The notes under the pieces were generated by a model. The model was not told where the DNA came from, did not search any database, and worked only from the letters and a program-made list of their open reading frames with translations. Shown here one piece after another: positions 19,022-28,248 of a stretch of 64,000 nt of DNA. Numbering within the stretch: the first letter of the stretch is position 1; each line of letters begins with the position of its first letter. Where the stretch lies: NCBI RefSeq assembly GCF_011297335.1, contig NZ_JAAOTJ010000013.1, forward strand, positions 147,737 to 211,736, read 5' to 3'. This DNA is from Catellatospora methionotrophica. GTDB taxonomy: Bacteria; Actinomycetota; Actinomycetes; Mycobacteriales; Micromonosporaceae. The position numbers were made by a program, and so were the translations under genes.

Positions 19022-20614
19022 ATGGACAGGATTCTCGCCGACCGGACCAGGGCGGCCGACAGCACCGTGGACCAGCGTGACCAGGCCGGGAGTGCGCCGG
19101 TGGTCAGACGCTGGCACGCCGAGCACCCGCGGTGGGCGGCCGCCATCGCCGAGCGCGGCGTGGACTGGGACCACCCCCGCTCGGTCCACTGGAACGCGGC
19201 GTGCGGGGCCGAGGCCGCCGCCGACTTCGCCGCCATCCGCCGCCAGGCCCGCACCTACGACGCCATCGCGCCCGCGTTCGCGGCGACGGCCCGCCACCGC
19301 GAGGACCGGGCCCGCTCCGCCGAAGCCATGGGCGACCTGGTCACCGCGCGGGAGAACTACTTCATGGCGGCCGTGCACTGGAGCGCGGCGCAGTGGCCCG
19401 CGCACGCCGACGACGCCCCCAGCCGTGGCTACCACGAGCGCAAACGCGCCTGCTACCGCCGTTACGCCGAACTCGCCGACCACCACGTCGAAGCGGTGTC
19501 GATCCCGTTTCCGGGCACCCACCGCGGCTCGCTGCCCGCCTGGCTGCACCTGCCGCCCGGCTACCGTGGCGGCCGCCTGCCCGTGGCCGTCGTGCTCGCG
19601 GACCTGGACAGTTGCAAAGAGGCCACGGTGGCCCTGCACGGCGACCGGTTCCTCAGCCGCGGCTTCGCCGTGCTCGCGATGGAGGGGCCCGGCCAGTACG
19701 AGTGCGCCATGCTCGGCACCCACTTCAGCGTGCCCGCCTGGGCGCAGGTCGGCCCGGCGTGCATGGACTGGCTGGCCGGGCGCGACGAGATCGACCCGGA
19801 GCGGGTCGTGCTGACCGGCAGCGGCTTCGGCTCGTTCGCCGCGACCGTTGTGGCCGCCCACGAGCCCCGGTTCCTGGCCTGCGCGGTCGTCGAGGTCTGC
19901 CACGAGCCGGGCTGGACGACCGTGTTCGAGCAGGCGTCGCCGACGTACAAGATGCGGTTCATGTACATGACCGGGCACACCGACGAGGCCGAGTTCGACC
20001 GGTTCAGCCCCACGCTGACCTGGCAGGGCCGCGCCGAGCGGATCCGGATGCCCTTCCTGGCGGTCGCCGGTCAGCACGACGAGCTCAGCCCGCTCGACTG
20101 GACCCGTGACCTGCTCGACGCGGTGCAGGGCCCGCGCCTGCTGGTGATCTATCAGGACTCGCCGCACCACATCGGCGGCGTGCCGTCCGCGCGCCTGGGC
20201 CCGTCCGCGCCCGGCCTGGTCGCCGACTGGCTCGCCGCCCGCGTACGCGGCGACGCCTTCCCGACCGAGCAGTGGATCATCGACAGCGGCGGCCGGATCA
20301 ACCGCAGCCCGCTGCACGCGCTGGAGCCGCTCGACGAGGCCGACCCGATCGAGGAGCCGGTGACCGAGCTGTTCGCCGAGCCGCCGGCCGAGCCGCTGGT
20401 GCAGGCGGCAACGGAGCCGTCGGGTCAGCCGCGGTCCGGGCCGCCCGCGCCGGTCCCGCCCGCCGACCAGCCGGCGAAACCCGCGGGCCGGGCACGGGGG
20501 TCCCGCAAGAAGGGCAGCCCGCCGCCCGACCACCCGCAGCCCGCCGTCCGGCACGAGCCCGCCGCCTCGAACGGTTCCCACGGCCGGAGCAAGGTCCCGC
20601 GCCGACCCTCGTGA
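19022..20614 (+). CDS. Alpha/beta hydrolase of the dihydroxypseudooxynicotine-hydrolase/FrsA-like type with disordered tail
   Basis: 530 residues; ATG 19022 follows GAGAGGAG. An N-terminal helical cap (residues about 60-165, with YHERKRACYRRYAEL) precedes an alpha/beta hydrolase core, the arrangement of C-C bond hydrolases of this type. The nucleophile elbow is GSGFGSF; the acid and His are likely in AGQHDELSP and QDSPHHIGG. The last 110 residues are Pro/Glu/Ala-rich and basic at the end, unlike the usual family C-terminus, and are probably disordered. The substrate is unknown. Confidence 0.8.
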   Translation: MDRILADRTRAADSTVDQRDQAGSAPVVRRWHAEHPRWAAAIAERGVDWDHPRSVHWNAACGAEAAADFAAIRRQARTYDAIAPAFAATARHREDRARSAEAMGDLVTARENYFMAAVHWSAAQWPAHADDAPSRGYHERKRACYRRYAELADHHVEAVSIPFPGTHRGSLPAWLHLPPGYRGGRLPVAVVLADLDSCKEATVALHGDRFLSRGFAVLAMEGPGQYECAMLGTHFSVPAWAQVGPACMDWLAGRDEIDPERVVLTGSGFGSFAATVVAAHEPRFLACAVVEVCHEPGWTTVFEQASPTYKMRFMYMTGHTDEAEFDRFSPTLTWQGRAERIRMPFLAVAGQHDELSPLDWTRDLLDAVQGPRLLVIYQDSPHHIGGVPSARLGPSAPGLVADWLAARVRGDAFPTEQWIIDSGGRINRSPLHALEPLDEADPIEEPVTELFAEPPAEPLVQAATEPSGQPRSGPPAPVPPADQPAKPAGRARGSRKKGSPPPDHPQPAVRHEPAASNGSHGRSKVPRRPS

Positions 20615-20654
20615 CGCCCACGGCGTTGTCGGACGGGCTCGTTATCCTGGCCCG

Positions 20655-20942
20655 ATGGACATGGAGTTCAGCGGCGAGATCTGGTTCTGGAGAGGCCCCG
20701 CGCCCTGGTACTTCGTGACCGTGCCCGACGAGCAGTGCCAGGCGTTGCAGGACGCGTCGTCGCAGGTCAGCTACGGCTGGGGCATGATCCCGGTGACCGC
20801 CCGGATCGGCGCGACCGGCTGGACGACGTCGCTGTTCCCCAAGGACGGCCGCTACCTGGTGCCGGTCAAGGCGGTGGTGCGCCGCGCCGAGGGGCTGGAC
20901 GCCGGTGACACCGTGACGGTCCGGTTGGACGTCGACGCCTGA
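20655..20942 (+). CDS. DUF1905 protein
   Basis: 95 residues, MDMEFSGEIWFWRGPAPWYFV and VPVKAVVRRAEGLDAGDTV match the compact beta-barrel DUF1905 family, usually 90-100 residues. Cytoplasmic, no catalytic motif known. It precedes the reductase-like gene by 52 bp and may be co-transcribed with it. Confidence 0.85.
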   Translation: MDMEFSGEIWFWRGPAPWYFVTVPDEQCQALQDASSQVSYGWGMIPVTARIGATGWTTSLFPKDGRYLVPVKAVVRRAEGLDAGDTVTVRLDVDA

Positions 20943-20994
20943 GATCGCCCGCCCGGACCGATGACTTCCGGGCGGCCGGATCGTCATCACGGGT

Positions 20995-21609
20995 ATGAGA
21001 CTGACACTGACGGAGTTCGTGACCCTCGACGGCGTGTACCAGGGACCGGGCGGCCCCGAGGAGGACACCGACGGGGGCTTCGCGCACGGCGGCTGGGTGG
21101 TGCCGTTCTTCGAGGACACTCTGGGCGGGTTCATCCACGGGGTGTTCGGCCAGGCCGACGCGTTCCTGTTCGGCCGCCGCACCTACGACATCTTCGCGCA
21201 GGCCTGGCCCAAGTCGACCGACCCGGCCGACCCGGTCGCACGGGCCCTCAACACGCTGCCCAAGTACGTCGCCTCGCGCACGCTGGACCGCGCCGACTGG
21301 CACCACACCACCGTGCTCGGCGGGGACGTGGCCGCCGAGGTCGCCACGCTCAAGCAGCAGCCGGGCCGGGAGCTGCAGATCCACGGCAGCGGCGCGCTCG
21401 CCCAGACGCTGTTCGACGCGGGGCTGATCGACCTGGTGCGGCTCATCGTGTTCCCGGTCGTGCTCGGCTCCGGGACGCGGCTGTTCGCGCCGGGGCGTAC
21501 GCCGTCGGGCTTCCGGCTCGCCGACCTCACCTCGACCCCGACCGGGGTGACGGTGCAGACCCTCGAACTGGCCGGTGCGCCGGAATACGGCTCGATGGAG
21601 GTCGAGTGA
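20995..21609 (+). CDS. Dihydrofolate reductase/RibD C-terminal family protein
   Basis: 204 residues from ATG 20995. The start MRLTLTEFVTLDGVYQGPG, the FGRRTYDIF motif and the late LIDLVRLIVFPVVLGSGTRLF are typical of the RibD_C/YyaP family, which shares the DHFR fold and binds NADPH. The physiological substrate is not known for these stand-alone proteins. A second family member lies at 56226-56765. It converges on the methyltransferase gene with a 4-bp gap. Confidence 0.87.
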   Translation: MRLTLTEFVTLDGVYQGPGGPEEDTDGGFAHGGWVVPFFEDTLGGFIHGVFGQADAFLFGRRTYDIFAQAWPKSTDPADPVARALNTLPKYVASRTLDRADWHHTTVLGGDVAAEVATLKQQPGRELQIHGSGALAQTLFDAGLIDLVRLIVFPVVLGSGTRLFAPGRTPSGFRLADLTSTPTGVTVQTLELAGAPEYGSMEVE

Positions 21610-21613
21610 GCCG

Positions 21614-22474
21614 TCAGCCGCGGCGGCGCAGTTCGAGGAAGCGGTAGCTGAGCAGGTCGTGGATCAGCGCCCACTGCAGCGCGTCGCCGCCGACCAGCGA
21701 CTGCCAGTACAGGCCGCTCGGACGGAACACCCGGCCGGCCGCCAGCAGGGCGCTGATCGCACGGTCGCGGGGGCGGCGCAGTTCGAGATACGGCGTCAGG
21801 TCCAGGTCGCGTACCAGCTCCAGGCCGTGCGCCGCGGCCATGGTGCGCACCTGCCCGACGGTGAGCAGCGAGCCGACGTGCCAGCCGGTGCGGAACTCCG
21901 CCATCCGGCGTGCGACGCGCGGGGAGTCCGGCGCGGCGGCGGAGGTCAGGAAGTCGTCGCAGATCACCAGGCGGCCGCCGGGGCGCAGGGTGCGGGCGGC
22001 TTCGCGAAAGTAGCCGTCGGCGTCGGGACTGTGGATGAACGCCTCGATGGAGAAGGTGAGGTCGGCAGTCCCGTCGAGGTCTTCGGGCACGGCCAGGTAG
22101 TCACCCTCGCGGCAGCGTACGCGCGCGTCCATGCCCGCCTGGGTGATCAGCTCGGCGGCCCGCGCGGCCTGCAGCGGGCTGATGGTCAGGCCCTGCCCGG
22201 TCAGGCCGCTGCGCGACGCCAGGTAGAGCAGGCTCGCACCGAGCCCGCAGCCGAGGTCCACCACGGACGGCCGGTCCAGGTCCGGTGGCAGGGTGTCGAG
22301 CAGCAGCTCGTCGACGTGGTGGAAGGCCTGTTCCCGGTTCTCGACCCCGGGACCCCAGACGGCGCGGTGGATGGACGCGCCGCCCTGCCCGAGCCGCTCG
22401 AAAGCGGCGGCGTTGTTGTCGTAGTAGCGGCGCACCCGCTCGGCACCGGCTGCGGCATCGGCCTGGGAGGTCAT
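21614..22474 (-). CDS. Class I SAM-dependent methyltransferase
   Basis: 286 residues. Motif I reads VVDLGCGLGASLLYLASRSG, then GLTISPLQAARA, and a motif IV-like LTFSIEAFIHS. The N-terminus (RRYYDNNAAAFERLGQGG) and the overall layout resemble small-molecule C- or O-methyltransferases of the gamma-tocopherol/geranyl-diphosphate type. Substrate unknown. It lies 107 bp downstream of the MFS gene on the same strand, so it may belong to that transcript. Confidence 0.85.
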   Translation of the reverse strand: MTSQADAAAGAERVRRYYDNNAAAFERLGQGGASIHRAVWGPGVENREQAFHHVDELLLDTLPPDLDRPSVVDLGCGLGASLLYLASRSGLTGQGLTISPLQAARAAELITQAGMDARVRCREGDYLAVPEDLDGTADLTFSIEAFIHSPDADGYFREAARTLRPGGRLVICDDFLTSAAAPDSPRVARRMAEFRTGWHVGSLLTVGQVRTMAAAHGLELVRDLDLTPYLELRRPRDRAISALLAAGRVFRPSGLYWQSLVGGDALQWALIHDLLSYRFLELRRRG

Positions 22475-22581
22475 GGCCGCCTACACTAGACGGTCCCCAG
22501 CCGGCGCGGGTGGCATCGACGGTCTGCCAGGCCGTATGTCGCAAGCGGCGGGGAAGCGCGGGTGCCAGGGAGCGGAGGCCG

Positions 22582-23841
22582 TCAGGCCGCCACGGGCACA
22601 CGTGCGTCGCGGCGGCCCAGCCGGAGCTGGGTGAGCAGGCCCGCTGCGGCGACCAGCACCGCGATCCCGCTGTAGGTCAGCACGGTGGGCAGCAGGCCGA
22701 GCGACGCGACGCCCTGTCCGGCGACGATCAGCGGCAGCCCGAACGACAGGTACGCCACCAGGAACACGGCGGCGAACAGGCCGCCGCGCTGGTGCGGCTG
22801 GGCGTGCGGGCCGATCAGGCGCAGGGCCCCGCCGAACGCCGCTCCGAAGCCCGACCCGCTGACGGCCGCGCCGAGCCAGACCACGGGTAGCAGGCCCCCG
22901 GCGATCCCGGCCGCGACGATCAGCGTGCCGACGAGCACGCCGGTGGTGCCGAGCAGGGTCGCCCGGCGGCCGTGCAGCCGCCCGGTGAGCACGCCCGCGA
23001 CGGCGGCCGCGCCGGGGGCGAGGAACGCGGTCGCGCCGTTGACCAGGCCGCTGTCGAGGTGGAACACGCCCCGCACGATGGTCGGGCCCAGTCCCATGAA
23101 CAGCCCGGCCATCATCCAGGCCGACAGGTGTACGGGGACGGCGGCGGTGAACTCGCGGCGGGCCGGGTGCGGCACGGTCACCCGTGGCACCAGCGAGCCC
23201 AGCGCGCCCGGCCGCCGCGCGGACGTCTCTGCGGTCAGGTAGAGCACGACCGTGCCCAGCGCCATGATCACGGTCAGCGTGCTGAACACGATCACGTTGG
23301 CGGAGTGGGTGAACTGGACCGCGGCACCGGTGAGCAGCGCGCCCAGGCCCAGGCCGCCCGCCGGGGCGGCGCTGCCGATCAGGCCGCCCCAGCGGCGGAA
23401 GCGCGGCGGGGCGAGTTCGAGCAGTGCGGCGGTGAAGGCGCTGCTGGCCGCGCCGGTGGCCAGGCCCTGTACGACGCGGGCGGCGATGACCCAGCCGAGG
23501 TTCGGCGCGAACACGAACATGACCATGGACACCAGCTCGACGAGCAGCGCGCCGACGAGCACGGGACGCCGGCCGACGTGGTCGGACAGCGATCCGGCGA
23601 CCAGCAGGGCGGCGAGCAGCGCGAAGGCGTACGCGGCGAAGGCGACGGTCAGCATGGACGCCGGGAAGCCCCATTCGCGCTGAAACAGGACGAGCAGGGG
23701 GGTGGGCGCACCTGCGGCAAGGTAGAGCGACGCGTACGCGAGTGCGGCGCCGGTGAAAGCGGCCGTCGGTGACAGTGCCCAACGTGGCGCTGAGGCGGTG
23801 TGGCGGGCCTGGTATGGCGTGGTCCGCGCGGCGATCGTCAT
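22582..23841 (-). CDS. MFS transporter
   Basis: 419 residues, 12 predicted helices. The loop 2-3 motif reads GSLSDHVGRRPVL, the canonical MFS signature. It sits in the cytoplasmic membrane and probably exports a small molecule. It is transcribed divergently from the TetR-family gene, with two palindromic operators between them, which is the usual layout of a self-regulated drug-efflux pair. Confidence 0.9.
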   Translation of the reverse strand: MTIAARTTPYQARHTASAPRWALSPTAAFTGAALAYASLYLAAGAPTPLLVLFQREWGFPASMLTVAFAAYAFALLAALLVAGSLSDHVGRRPVLVGALLVELVSMVMFVFAPNLGWVIAARVVQGLATGAASSAFTAALLELAPPRFRRWGGLIGSAAPAGGLGLGALLTGAAVQFTHSANVIVFSTLTVIMALGTVVLYLTAETSARRPGALGSLVPRVTVPHPARREFTAAVPVHLSAWMMAGLFMGLGPTIVRGVFHLDSGLVNGATAFLAPGAAAVAGVLTGRLHGRRATLLGTTGVLVGTLIVAAGIAGGLLPVVWLGAAVSGSGFGAAFGGALRLIGPHAQPHQRGGLFAAVFLVAYLSFGLPLIVAGQGVASLGLLPTVLTYSGIAVLVAAAGLLTQLRLGRRDARVPVAA

Positions 23842-23855
23842 GACGTGGGCTCCCT

Positions 23856-23875
23856 AAGGCAAAAGTCTTTGCTTT
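23856..23875. promoter_or_regulatory. Palindromic operator 1 of the MFS/TetR pair
   Basis: AAGGCAAA-AGTC-TTTGCTTT, an 8-bp inverted repeat with one mismatch, 15 bp upstream of the MFS start. Likely bound by the divergent TetR protein. Confidence 0.6.
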
Positions 23876-23912
23876 TACGTCGCCAGGCGACCGTAGCCAC
23901 AGCGCCCGACTT

Positions 23913-23932
23913 AAAGCAAATATTTCTGCGTT
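23913..23932. promoter_or_regulatory. Palindromic operator 2 of the MFS/TetR pair
   Basis: AAAGCA...TGCGTT, a shorter imperfect copy of operator 1, ending 11 bp before the TetR start codon, fitting autorepression. Confidence 0.5.
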
Positions 23933-23943
23933 AGAGTGGAGTC

Positions 23944-24507
23944 ATGTCTGCCACATCCCGTCCCGCCACTCCTGGACCCGCCCGGCGCACCGGCGGCCGC
24001 AGTGCCGCCGTGCTGGCCGCGGTGCGCTCCGCGGTCGAGGACCTGGTGTCCGAGCGCGGCATAGCCCAGGTGACCATCCCGATGGTGGCCGAACGGGCCG
24101 GGGTCAACCCGACCAGCATCTACCGCCGGTGGGGCGACGCCGCCTCGATGATCAACGACCTGGCGACGTACCGGATCGCGCCGGACCGGCCCCTGCCCGA
24201 CACCGGCGATCTGCGCGCCGACCTGACCGGCTGGGCGCAGGAACTCGTCGAGCACTTCCGGCAGCCGGCCGCGGCGGCGCTGCTGCGCGGCGGGGCGGCC
24301 GCGGCGGGCGACGGCGACTCCGACTGCCTGCGCAACCGCCGTGCCGAGGCCACCATGCTGCTCGACCGGGCGGGCAGCGGGCTGCCGGTGGACGAGGTGA
24401 TCGACCACGTCATCGCGCCGGTCGTCTACCGCGTCCTGTTCCGACCGTGGACGCTCGACGACGATCTGGCGGCCCGGCTGGTGGACCGCCTGTTCGCAGG
24501 GCGCTGA
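23944..24507 (+). CDS. TetR/AcrR family regulator
   Basis: 187 residues from ATG 23944. The N-terminal HTH reads VAERAGVNPTSIYRRWGD, followed by a TetR_C-like ligand domain with an arginine-rich middle (CLRNRRAEATMLLDRAG). Probably represses itself and the divergent MFS pump through the AAAGCAAA-type palindromes. The inducer is unknown but is likely a pump substrate. Confidence 0.9.
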   Translation: MSATSRPATPGPARRTGGRSAAVLAAVRSAVEDLVSERGIAQVTIPMVAERAGVNPTSIYRRWGDAASMINDLATYRIAPDRPLPDTGDLRADLTGWAQELVEHFRQPAAAALLRGGAAAAGDGDSDCLRNRRAEATMLLDRAGSGLPVDEVIDHVIAPVVYRVLFRPWTLDDDLAARLVDRLFAGR

Positions 24508-24631
24508 ACAGCCATCCGATCACGACTGTCGGCCACCGGGCGACAGCTCCGATGTCGACGGTGGATATCCGAACGGATTGCTTCGCACCGTGGACTTTCG
24601 GGCTCGCGCCCGGAGGAGTATCGTCATAGAC

Positions 24632-24667
24632 GTTCCCCGCCGACTTCCCCCGTGGTCGGCGGGGAAC
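24632..24667 (+). terminator. Strong hairpin, 13-bp stem
   Basis: GTTCCCCGCCGAC (24632-24644) pairs perfectly with GTCGGCGGGGAAC (24655-24667). It is either the terminator of the TetR gene or a leader hairpin of the gene at 24763; no U-tract follows. Confidence 0.6.
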
Positions 24668-24762
24668 CTTCGTTTCCGCAGCGGTTTAGCCCACCGCCGG
24701 GCGGGTATCTGCGCGCCGTCACCACGAACCACCACCGCTGTCGGCACGCAGGAGGCACCACC

Positions 24763-25227
24763 ATGATTCTGCTCGGATTGCTGCTGGTCTTCGGCCTCGC
24801 CGGACTGGCGCTCGTGGCCTTCATGGACAATGACGGCCTGTTCTCCACCTCGGTGGGTGCGGTCGAGATGTTCGGCTACCAGGCGGACCTGTCCGTCGGT
24901 GAGGTCTTCCTCATCGGCGCGGGCGCGGGCGCGCTGGTGCTCGTCGGCCTGTTCATGCTGTTCGGCGGGGCTGGGCGCCGTGCCCGCCGCCGCATGGCGT
25001 CGCGTCGTGAGCTGCAGGCGCAGCGCGCCGAGAACCTCGACCTCAAGCGCAAGCACGACTCCATCGCCACGGAGCTGGCCGCGCAGCGTGCCGCCGAGGC
25101 CGGAGCCGCCGACGCCGAGCGCGAGATCGAGGCCGAGCGGGCTGCCCGCGACGCCAAGCTCGCCCGCGAGGCGAAGCTCGACCGCGAGGCCGAGATCGAG
25201 GCCGAAGAGCGCCTGTCCACCCGCTGA
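24763..25227 (+). CDS. Two-helix membrane protein with charged coiled-coil tail
   Basis: 154 residues; ATG 24763 follows AGGAGG at 7-bp spacing. Two hydrophobic segments (residues about 2-20 and 45-67) enclose a short extracytoplasmic loop. After an Arg-rich stretch (GRRARRRMASRR) the C-terminal 75 residues are a heptad-rich, Ala/Glu/Arg/Lys coiled coil in the cytoplasm with repeated AREAK-like units. It resembles small LapA-like or scaffold membrane proteins but I cannot name a family. The expressed role is unknown. Confidence 0.75.
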   Translation: MILLGLLLVFGLAGLALVAFMDNDGLFSTSVGAVEMFGYQADLSVGEVFLIGAGAGALVLVGLFMLFGGAGRRARRRMASRRELQAQRAENLDLKRKHDSIATELAAQRAAEAGAADAEREIEAERAARDAKLAREAKLDREAEIEAEERLSTR

Positions 25228-25300
25228 AACTGAGTTCGTCGGGGCCGCACCGTACATCGGTGCGGCCCCGACGCCGTTTCGGCCACGCCCCGCTCGGCCA

Positions 25301-25321
25301 CGACGGCGATCATCGCCGTCG
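25301..25321. repeat. 21-bp near-perfect palindrome
   Basis: CGACGGCGAT-C-ATCGCCGTCG, symmetrical about a single base, next to dispersed element copy 2. It may be an isolated outer-arm copy of the same element or a terminator. Confidence 0.5.
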
Positions 25322-25334
25322 CGCTTCCGCAGCC

Positions 25335-25399
25335 ATGATCGCCGTTTGAGGTCGAAAGGCGTGGTTCAGCCCCACATTCTGACCTCAAACGGCGATCAT
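25335..25399. repeat. Dispersed palindromic element, copy 2 (perfect arms)
   Basis: Arms of 19 bp (25335-25353 and 25381-25399) are exact reverse complements, starting ATGATCGCCGTTTGAGGTC, with a 27-nt loop. It sits between convergent genes. Best-preserved copy of the family with members at 8395, 37025 and 45536. Confidence 0.8.
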
Positions 25400-25440
25400 C
25401 ACCCGCGAACCGGGGTCTGGGGCGGCGGAGGTGGGGCGGG

Positions 25441-28248
25441 TCACGGGGTGTGGGGTGGGGCTAGTTTGGCGCGGATGCGTTCGGCGTCGGGGTGGGCCAG
25501 GTCCTCCATGATGCGGACCGCGTCCTGCCACAGGCCGTCGGCGGTCGGCCGGTCGCCCAGCGCCAGGTGCGCGTCGGCGAGGTGGTCGGCGATGAAGGCC
25601 TCCCAGTACCGGTCGCGGGTCTGGCGGACCAGGTCCAGTGCGTTGCTGAAGCCGGTCACCGCCTTGGCGTGGTCGCCGAGGTGGTGGTGGGCGTGGGCCA
25701 GGCTGTCCCAGGTCTCCCACTGCCCGGCCAGGTCGCCGACCTCCTGGTGCAGGGCGAGCGCCTCCTCGCAGGCGGTGATCGCCGCCGCGTGGTCGCCGAG
25801 CAGCGACTGGAACCAGCCCATCGTGTTGAGCGCCTTGGCCTGCCCCGACCGGTCCGCGGTCGCCCGGTGCAGCTGGTAGGCGCGTTCGGCGTACCCGTAG
25901 GCGTCGGCGTAGCGGGAGGTGCGCTCGCCGAGCCAGGTCAGCGCCAGCAGCGTGTTGGCCTGGCTGGCCGCGTCGTCCTCCTCGGCGAACAGCGACATGG
26001 CCTGGTCGTAGTGCTGCTGCGCCTCGTCGTAACGCTCCAGCCAGGTGCTGGACACGCCCAGGCCGTGGTAGACGTGCGCCTGGCCGGTGACGTCACCCGA
26101 GCGCAGCGCCGCGTCCAGTGCCACGCGCTGCGTGGCGGCCTGGTCCAGCCAGTGTCCCTGCCGGTCGAAGTAGGTGATCAGCGTCCAGGCCAGCTGCCAG
26201 GTGTGCCCGTCGCAGCCGAGCTCGTAGGCCTGCCGGATGACGGCCAGCAGCACCGCGTGCTCGGCGGCGAACCAGGCGTAGGCCTGGTCCCGGTCGGCGT
26301 GCACCTCCGGCGTGACGTGCTCGTCGCACGGCAGGATCGCGATGCGGTGCCGGTGCGGGTAGACCATCAGCGTGGCGCTGTTGGCGGTGTGCAGGTAGTG
26401 GTCGTAGGCCCGGCGCAGGGCGAGGAAGCGGTCCGGTTCCGGGTCGTGGTCGGCGACCAGTTCGGCGGCGTACGCCCGCATCAGGTCGTGCAGCAGGAAC
26501 CGCCCCGGCCCGTGCTCGACGGCCAGGTGCGCGCGGGTCAGCTCGGCCAGCAGCGGGCGCGCCTGCCGCACGGTCAGCCCGGCGGTGCTGGCTGCCGCCG
26601 CCAGTGACACGTCCGGCCCGGGGTGCAGCCCGAGCAGCCGGAACATCCGCGCCCCGCCGTCGCTGAGTTGCCGGTACGACCAGGAGAACACCGCGCGCAG
26701 GTCGGTGGCCGTGTCGTCGCCGCTGAACGCGTCGAGGTTGTCGCGCCCCTCGGCCAGCTCCGCGGCCAGTGCCGCCAGCGGCAGCGCGGGGCTGGTCGCG
26801 GCCCGTGCCGCCACGATCGCCAGGGCCAGCGGCAGCCCCCCGCAGCGCGCGATGAGGTCCCGGACCGCGCGGGCCTCGCGGGCGACCGCGGTGTCGCCGA
26901 GCCGGTGGGTGATCAGCTGCCGCGCCTCGGCGGCGGTGAACATCATCAGCGACACCGGCCGCGCGCCCTCCGCTGCGACCAGGCCGGACAGCTGGTTGCG
27001 GCTGGTCACCAGCACCATGCACCCGGGCGCGCCCGGCAGCAGCGGGCGCACCTGGTCGGCGTCGCGGGCGTTGTCGATCACCAGCAGCATCCGCCGCCCG
27101 GCCAGCAGGCTGCGATACAGCGCGGCCTGCTCGGCGAGGTCGGCGGGCACCCGCGTCGAGGGCACCCCCAGCGCGTCGAGGAAACCGCGCACCGCCTGTG
27201 ACGGGCTCGACGGCGGCCGGCCCGCGTCGAAGCCGCGCAGGTTGACGTGCAGCTGGCCGTCGGGGAACTGGTCGGCGACCCGGTGTGCCCAGTGCACCGC
27301 CAGGCAGGACTTGCCGACCCCGGCGCTGCCGGTGATGACGGCGACTCGGGCCGGGCCGGTCGTGGCGTCGGTGTCGAGCATCCGGTCCAGCTCCCGCAGC
27401 GGCTGCGTACGGCCGGTGAACCCGGCGACGTCGACGGGCAGCTGCCGGGGGACCGCCACCGGGTCGGCTTCGGGTGCGGGCTCGGGCGCGAAGGCGTACC
27501 GGCCGGGCAGGGTCAGCCGTTCGTCGTCGCGCAGGATCGCCTCGTGCAGCGCCCGCAGGTGCGGTCCGGGCTCCAGCCCGAGTTCGTCGCGCAGCAGCGT
27601 GCGGGTCTCGCGGAACAGCTCCAGCGCCTCGGCCCGGCGGCCGCTGCGGTAGCGGGCGAGCATGAGGCAGCAGCGGAAGAACTCGCGGAACGGCTGCTCG
27701 GCGACCAGCGCCTCCAGGGTCGCGGCGAGCTGCCGGTGCCGCCCCAGGGCCAGCTCGGCCTCGGCCCAGCCTTCGTACGCGGCCAGCCGCAGCTGGTCCA
27801 GGCGTGTCGCCTCGTCGGCCAGCGGCGGCCACCCGGTGAACTCGGCGTACGCCGGGCCGCGCCACAGGTCCAGGGCCGCTCGCCAGTCCCGGGCGGCGGC
27901 TTCGACGTCCCCGCCGTCCAGGGCCGCCGCCGCTGCGGCGCTGAGCTGGTCGAACCGGTCCGCGTCGAGCAGCTCGGCGGAGGGCACGGTGTAGCCGTCC
28001 CCGGCGTTCTGGACGCGTTCGGCGCCCAGCGCGCCGCGCAGCTGGCTGATGTACTGGTGCACGTTGCGCCGGGCCGACGCCGGCGGCTGGTCGGCCCACA
28101 GCGCCTCGACGAGGGTGTCCATGGCGACCGGCCGGCCCAGCCGGGACAGCAGGACGGCGAGCGCGAGCCGTGGTTTGCGGCCCGTGGGCAGGTAGGCCGG
28201 CTGTCCGCGCTGTACCGCCTGAAGGGGTCCCAGGACCTGGAACTCCAC
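25441..28248 (-). CDS. Second AfsR/SARP-type regulator with NB-ARC and TPR repeats
   Basis: 935 residues from GTG 28248 (VEFQVLGPLQAVQRG); longer frames start in non-conserved sequence. Residues 1-95 are the DNA-binding domain, 100-245 BTAD, about 290-560 an NTPase with Walker A GSAGVGKS (Lys313) and LLVIDNARDADQVRPLL, and the C-terminal part has tetratricopeptide repeats (GWFQSLLGDHAAAITACEEAL, then AHHHLGDHAKAVTGF). It activates transcription on ATP/ligand control in related proteins. The divergent MFS gene is the likeliest target. Confidence 0.92.
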   Translation of the reverse strand: MEFQVLGPLQAVQRGQPAYLPTGRKPRLALAVLLSRLGRPVAMDTLVEALWADQPPASARRNVHQYISQLRGALGAERVQNAGDGYTVPSAELLDADRFDQLSAAAAAALDGGDVEAAARDWRAALDLWRGPAYAEFTGWPPLADEATRLDQLRLAAYEGWAEAELALGRHRQLAATLEALVAEQPFREFFRCCLMLARYRSGRRAEALELFRETRTLLRDELGLEPGPHLRALHEAILRDDERLTLPGRYAFAPEPAPEADPVAVPRQLPVDVAGFTGRTQPLRELDRMLDTDATTGPARVAVITGSAGVGKSCLAVHWAHRVADQFPDGQLHVNLRGFDAGRPPSSPSQAVRGFLDALGVPSTRVPADLAEQAALYRSLLAGRRMLLVIDNARDADQVRPLLPGAPGCMVLVTSRNQLSGLVAAEGARPVSLMMFTAAEARQLITHRLGDTAVAREARAVRDLIARCGGLPLALAIVAARAATSPALPLAALAAELAEGRDNLDAFSGDDTATDLRAVFSWSYRQLSDGGARMFRLLGLHPGPDVSLAAAASTAGLTVRQARPLLAELTRAHLAVEHGPGRFLLHDLMRAYAAELVADHDPEPDRFLALRRAYDHYLHTANSATLMVYPHRHRIAILPCDEHVTPEVHADRDQAYAWFAAEHAVLLAVIRQAYELGCDGHTWQLAWTLITYFDRQGHWLDQAATQRVALDAALRSGDVTGQAHVYHGLGVSSTWLERYDEAQQHYDQAMSLFAEEDDAASQANTLLALTWLGERTSRYADAYGYAERAYQLHRATADRSGQAKALNTMGWFQSLLGDHAAAITACEEALALHQEVGDLAGQWETWDSLAHAHHHLGDHAKAVTGFSNALDLVRQTRDRYWEAFIADHLADAHLALGDRPTADGLWQDAVRIMEDLAHPDAERIRAKLAPPHTP

